Assembly: GCA_022710085.1 (NCBI GenBank)
Contig: JAKLHP010000010.1
Coordinates: forward strand, 1 to 15,788
DNA: 15,788 nt
Origin: Patescibacteria group bacterium
GTDB taxonomy: Bacteria > Patescibacteriota > Minisyncoccia > Moranbacterales > JAKLHP01
Direction of reading: 5' to 3'
The stretch's first letter is position 1. Each line of letters starts with the position of its first letter. Positions 13,332-15,788 of the stretch are shown one piece after another. Made by a program: the position numbers and the translations under genes. The notes under the pieces were generated by a model. That model saw only the letters and a program-made list of their open reading frames with translations. It was not told the origin of the DNA and did not search any database.

Positions 13332-13613
13332 TTAATTAACTTTAATATCTTGTATTTCCTTATTTCCGATTTCTTGATTTATTTTTCGAATAATTTCATT
13401 TTTATTGAGAAGCAGCTCGTTGGCAAAAACCGAACTTTCGGATTTCACAAAGATTTTTCCATTTTTAAAAAAATCAGGCTTCAGGTTTTTGCTTCCCTTG
13501 CTTCCATATTCCTCCTTGATAATTTTTCCAAAAAGAAAGAAAATTGTTTTGTCATCCAGGCTTAAGCTAGGGCTTTTTTCTTTCTGTTTGATTAATATTC
13601 CGATTTTTTTCAC
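13332..13613 (-). CDS. DUF721 (DciA-like) protein
   Basis: A 93-residue protein matching the DUF721 core: a hydrophobic strand GKIFVKSESSVFANEL (52-67), a helix LLLNKNEIIRKINQEIG and a final strand IQDIKVN. DUF721 includes DciA, the widespread loader or regulator of the replicative helicase DnaB in bacteria without DnaC. Position directly after dnaN and near dnaA supports a replication role. It is short and lacks the extensions of proteobacterial DciA. The start is GTG (13611-13613), preceded by AAAAGGAG (13627-13634) with somewhat long spacing. It is the only gene in this block with a visible SD. No recF lies between dnaN and this gene. The DciA function is inferred from family and position. 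Confidence 0.75.
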   Translation of the reverse strand: MKKIGILIKQKEKSPSLSLDDKTIFFLFGKIIKEEYGSKGSKNLKPDFFKNGKIFVKSESSVFANELLLNKNEIIRKINQEIGNKEIQDIKVN

Positions 13614-13664
13614 TGTAAATTTTTCGCTCCTTTTGGCTTTTTCCGGCTTTCAATTTGCGAGTTA

Positions 13665-14819
13665 TTAATTTTTTATCGGCATTACAACATAAGTAAGCCT
13701 GTCGACGATCTTTATTTCTTCTTCTTTTTCTTGAACCATTCTTATGACCGCCGGAGAAGCCGCACTATTAGCCAAAAGAGCCAGTCTTGGGGTTGAAATA
13801 GAGTTTATTCCATCGATAATATAGCGGGGATTAAAAATAATTTCCTGATCTCCTCCTTCAATTCCCGCTTTAATCTCAGTCTTATTTTCGCCTTTTTCTT
13901 CCGACTCCGCTTTAATTTCAATTTTTCCTTCTTTTGAAATTAGTTTCAAATCAACTTCTCCGGATTTATTACTAGTAAAAAAACTGGCGATTTTAACGGC
14001 TCTTAATAATTCTTCCTTGCCAACAATTGTTTTGGTGGAAAAATTCTTGGGAATAATTTGTTTGTATTCGGGATATTTTCCGTTAACCAGCCTTGAGACA
14101 ATTCTCACATTATCAATTTGAAAAAATATTTGATTTTCTTCTATTGCCACCTTAATATCCTTGGTTTCCAAGGAAATAACACGGAAAACTTCTGCTAGAG
14201 TGTTGGCGGGTATTATTATTGAATTTGTTTTAGAAATAAAAGCAGCAAATCTTTCATCGCTTTCCTTTTTAATGCCAACCTTGATTTCCAAAAGCCGGAA
14301 ACTATCCGTAGACGCCATGCTAACCTTGTCTTCACTGAAAACAAAATTAACCCCTCCCAATTCAGGCCTCGTTCCATCCAATGAAACACAGGTTAAAAGC
14401 TTAGGCAATGCCTCTCTTAATTCTTCTCCGGAAAAAGAAAACATAAATTCATCGCCCAATTCCGGAATTATTGGGAATTCTTGAGCGCTTAATCCCTTGA
14501 TATTAGCCTTATATCCACCACTTCTTATTTTCAAAACCTGATCACTGGCTTCTATTTGAATATTATCCCCCGGAGGCAGATTATTAACAAAACTACTAAC
14601 TAATTTAGCTGGAATAGTTATCTTACCTTCTTTTTCTATTTTAGCTCCTATTTTTAAAAACACTCCTATTTCCAGGTTTGTCGCTGATATTTTAAGCATC
14701 CCTTTTTCTGTCTCCAATAAAATATTTTCCAGTATTGGAAGAGTGGCCTGTTTTCCTATAACCCTCTCTGTGTTATAAATAGCTTTTTTAAAATTTTCTT
14801 GGGTACAAATTATTTTCAT
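13665..14819 (-). CDS. dnaN: DNA polymerase III beta subunit (sliding clamp)
   Basis: 384 residues. It forms the dimeric ring that tethers replicative and repair polymerases to DNA. Family marks are the MKIICTQENFKKAI start, LPILENILLE (27-36), SATNLEIGV (44-52), the KGLSAQEFPIIP segment, ASTDSFRLLE, VNGKYPEYKQIIPKNF and the C-terminal YVVMPIKN, close to the canonical YxVMPxR end that forms the partner-binding pocket. Length is normal for the three-domain clamp. ATG at 14817-14819 has no SD. A TATAAT on the minus strand (14834-14829) lies about 10 bases before it, so transcription could begin very near the start codon. The gene reads away from dnaA's 3' end across the origin-like spacer and probably heads the DUF721-polA-mutM run. 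Confidence 0.97.
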   Translation of the reverse strand: MKIICTQENFKKAIYNTERVIGKQATLPILENILLETEKGMLKISATNLEIGVFLKIGAKIEKEGKITIPAKLVSSFVNNLPPGDNIQIEASDQVLKIRSGGYKANIKGLSAQEFPIIPELGDEFMFSFSGEELREALPKLLTCVSLDGTRPELGGVNFVFSEDKVSMASTDSFRLLEIKVGIKKESDERFAAFISKTNSIIIPANTLAEVFRVISLETKDIKVAIEENQIFFQIDNVRIVSRLVNGKYPEYKQIIPKNFSTKTIVGKEELLRAVKIASFFTSNKSGEVDLKLISKEGKIEIKAESEEKGENKTEIKAGIEGGDQEIIFNPRYIIDGINSISTPRLALLANSAASPAVIRMVQEKEEEIKIVDRLTYVVMPIKN

Positions 14820-15084
14820 AAGTTTATAATTATATATTAATTTAAATAAATATTTATATTATTACTATTATTATATAAGGGAGTGTATTACCTGTGACTG
14901 GATGTTTTTGCTAGGTTTTTTAAATAAGATCCGGTGGATAATAAGGGGTTTTTCTGGGTGGATAGTGTGTGAATAAATATTATTATTAATTTTTTAATCA
15001 AATCCACTTTTTATTAACAGGCTTATTTTTAACTTATCCAGAGCTAATTCAGTAAGAAAACAATCCTTATTAACAGGTTATACA
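14820..15084. other. Putative chromosomal origin (oriC) between dnaA and dnaN
   Basis: A 265-bp non-coding spacer with two parts. Bases 14821-14878 are almost pure A/T, suitable as an unwinding element. The rest holds sites close to the DnaA box TTATNCACA. On the minus strand these are TTATTCACA (14976-14968, perfect), CTATCCACC (14965-14957) and TTATCCACC (14941-14933). On the plus strand they are TTATCCAGA (15034-15042) and TTATACACT (15078-15086), the last running into the dnaA stop. An 11-bp direct repeat TTATTAACAGG occurs at 15011-15021 and 15067-15077. The dnaA-dnaN spacer is a common oriC location. No terminator hairpin is seen after dnaA. Confidence 0.6.
14933..14976 (-). promoter_or_regulatory. 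Cluster of three co-oriented DnaA-box-like sites
   Basis: Within 44 bp on the minus strand lie one perfect box (14976-14968) and two sites with the TATCCAC core (14965-14957 and 14941-14933), all in the same orientation and next to the AT-rich stretch. Such co-oriented arrays support DnaA oligomer growth toward the unwinding region. They also lie upstream of dnaN, so DnaA could regulate dnaN. Confidence 0.5.
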
Positions 15085-15788
15085 CTAATCTAGCTGGTAA
15101 AGCCTGTCTTTTAAAACGAGAATCGCTTCTCTTAATTTGTCATTAGTATCTAGTTCTTTGTTTATTTTTTCAAAAGCATGGAGGGCTGTGGTGTGGTCTC
15201 TTCCTCCAAACTTCTCGCCAATACTAGGATAAGAGAGATTAAGCTCGCTTCTCATAAGATACATCGCGACTTGTCTTGCCCAAGCAACCTCTTGTTTCCT
15301 TCCTTTATTTGAAAGTTCTTCGGACTCAATATTATAAAACTCTGAAACTATCTCTATTATTGTTTGGTGTCCAACACCGCTTTTCTTGCCACTGGCTATT
15401 ATTGATCCCAGGGTTTTTTTGACGAAATCTAGGGTAGGCTCTTTTCCCTCAAGCTCTGAAGAAGCAATTACCTTATTTAAGCCTCCTTCTAATTCTCTAA
15501 TGTTGCTTTTTATGTTTTCAGACATAAACTTCGCAGCTTCATCGCTTAAACGAAAGCCTTTTTCGGCCGATTTTTCCTTTAAAATGGCCATTCTTGTTTC
15601 TAAATCAGGCCTTCCCACATCAGCAATCATTCCTCCCTCGAATCTAGACCTGAGGCGGTCTTCTAGGGCAGAAATTGCCTTAGGCGGTCGGTCGCTGCTA
15701 ATGACAATCTGCTTGTTTAGCTGATAAAGTGCATTAAAAACATGAAAAAATTCATTTTGAGTTTTTTCTTTGTCGGCCAAAAACTGGA
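15085..15788 (-). CDS. dnaA: Chromosomal replication initiator DnaA (partial, N-terminus beyond the right edge)
   Basis: About 234 C-terminal residues are visible; the frame runs unbroken to the right edge and the TTG at 15778-15780 is an internal Leu codon (QFLADKEKTQNEFFHVFNALY). Visible parts are the end of AAA+ domain III with the sensor-1 strand QIVISSDRPP, the arginine-finger motif LEDRLRSRFEGGMIADV, and the sensor-2 region NIRELEGGLNKVIA. Domain IV has the DNA-binding helix-turn-helix and DnaA signature (ARQVAMYLMRSELNLSYPSIGEKFGGRDHTTALHAFEKI). All look canonical. The stop TAG at 15085-15087 overlaps a DnaA-box-like site. DnaA-ATP binds boxes in the adjacent spacer and melts the origin. 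Confidence 0.97.
   Translation of the reverse strand, partial: QFLADKEKTQNEFFHVFNALYQLNKQIVISSDRPPKAISALEDRLRSRFEGGMIADVGRPDLETRMAILKEKSAEKGFRLSDEAAKFMSENIKSNIRELEGGLNKVIASSELEGKEPTLDFVKKTLGSIIASGKKSGVGHQTIIEIVSEFYNIESEELSNKGRKQEVAWARQVAMYLMRSELNLSYPSIGEKFGGRDHTTALHAFEKINKELDTNDKLREAILVLKDRLYQLD

Noticed and set aside
14850..14880. DnaA-trio element in the AT-rich part of the origin
   Set aside because: TAA/TAG-like triplets are visible (AATAATAGTAATAATA on the minus strand), but the frame and strand relative to the boxes do not fit the published trio clearly, and such triplets are expected in nearly pure A/T DNA.

Overview
The window looks like a chromosomal segment of a small-genome bacterium, most likely a member of the Patescibacteria/CPR (a Parcubacteria-type lineage). 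This rests on low-GC, closely packed housekeeping genes, a dnaA-dnaN-DUF721 order with no recF between dnaN and DUF721, a DUF3048 protein, type IV pilus machinery, and housekeeping starts that mostly lack a Shine-Dalgarno. It is an inference from gene content and style, not from a marker-gene search. UGA is used as a stop (tsaE ends in TGA), so the genetic code appears standard for bacteria.

Layout. (1) 1-176: the tail of a plus-strand membrane protein, an intrinsic terminator and a bidirectional terminator. (2) 200-4473, minus strand: a 1008-residue protein with two complete PilB/GspE ATPase cores fused in tandem, then a DHH-family protein that has lost most catalytic motifs. Each is a separate transcription unit. 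(3) 4474-4852: a divergent regulatory region with a near-consensus sigma-70 promoter, an inverted repeat over its -35 box, and a leader of about 180 nt with several hairpins. (4) 4853-6468, plus strand: three small secreted proteins of unknown function, each followed by its own intrinsic terminator. Two have ideal Shine-Dalgarno sequences and strong promoters. Two share one architecture (signal peptide, low complexity, glycine-zipper segment, C-terminal cysteines) and two have strikingly GC-rich codon use. (5) 6554-7403, plus strand: tsaE and rpsT. (6) 7470-15788, minus strand: the replication and repair block dnaA (partial) - oriC-like spacer - dnaN - DUF721/DciA-like - polA - mutM - DUF3048 - holA.

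How the parts fit. The replication block holds the initiator, the clamp, a candidate helicase-loader-type protein, a clamp-loader subunit, the gap-filling polymerase and an 8-oxoguanine glycosylase. The 265-bp dnaN-dnaA spacer has DnaA-box-like sites beside a very AT-rich stretch and is the likely origin. The most unusual DNA-level signal is in the lower half of this block. Three consecutive gene junctions of nearly equal length (61, 63 and 65 nt) are each filled by a degenerate 7-nt-period repeat. Its CGTRRAA-type left half is partly mirrored by a TTTTACG/CGTTATG-type right half, and at two junctions it runs into the stop codon of the upstream gene. Other points to follow up are the double PilB, the degenerate DHH protein, the structured leader and the secreted-protein island.
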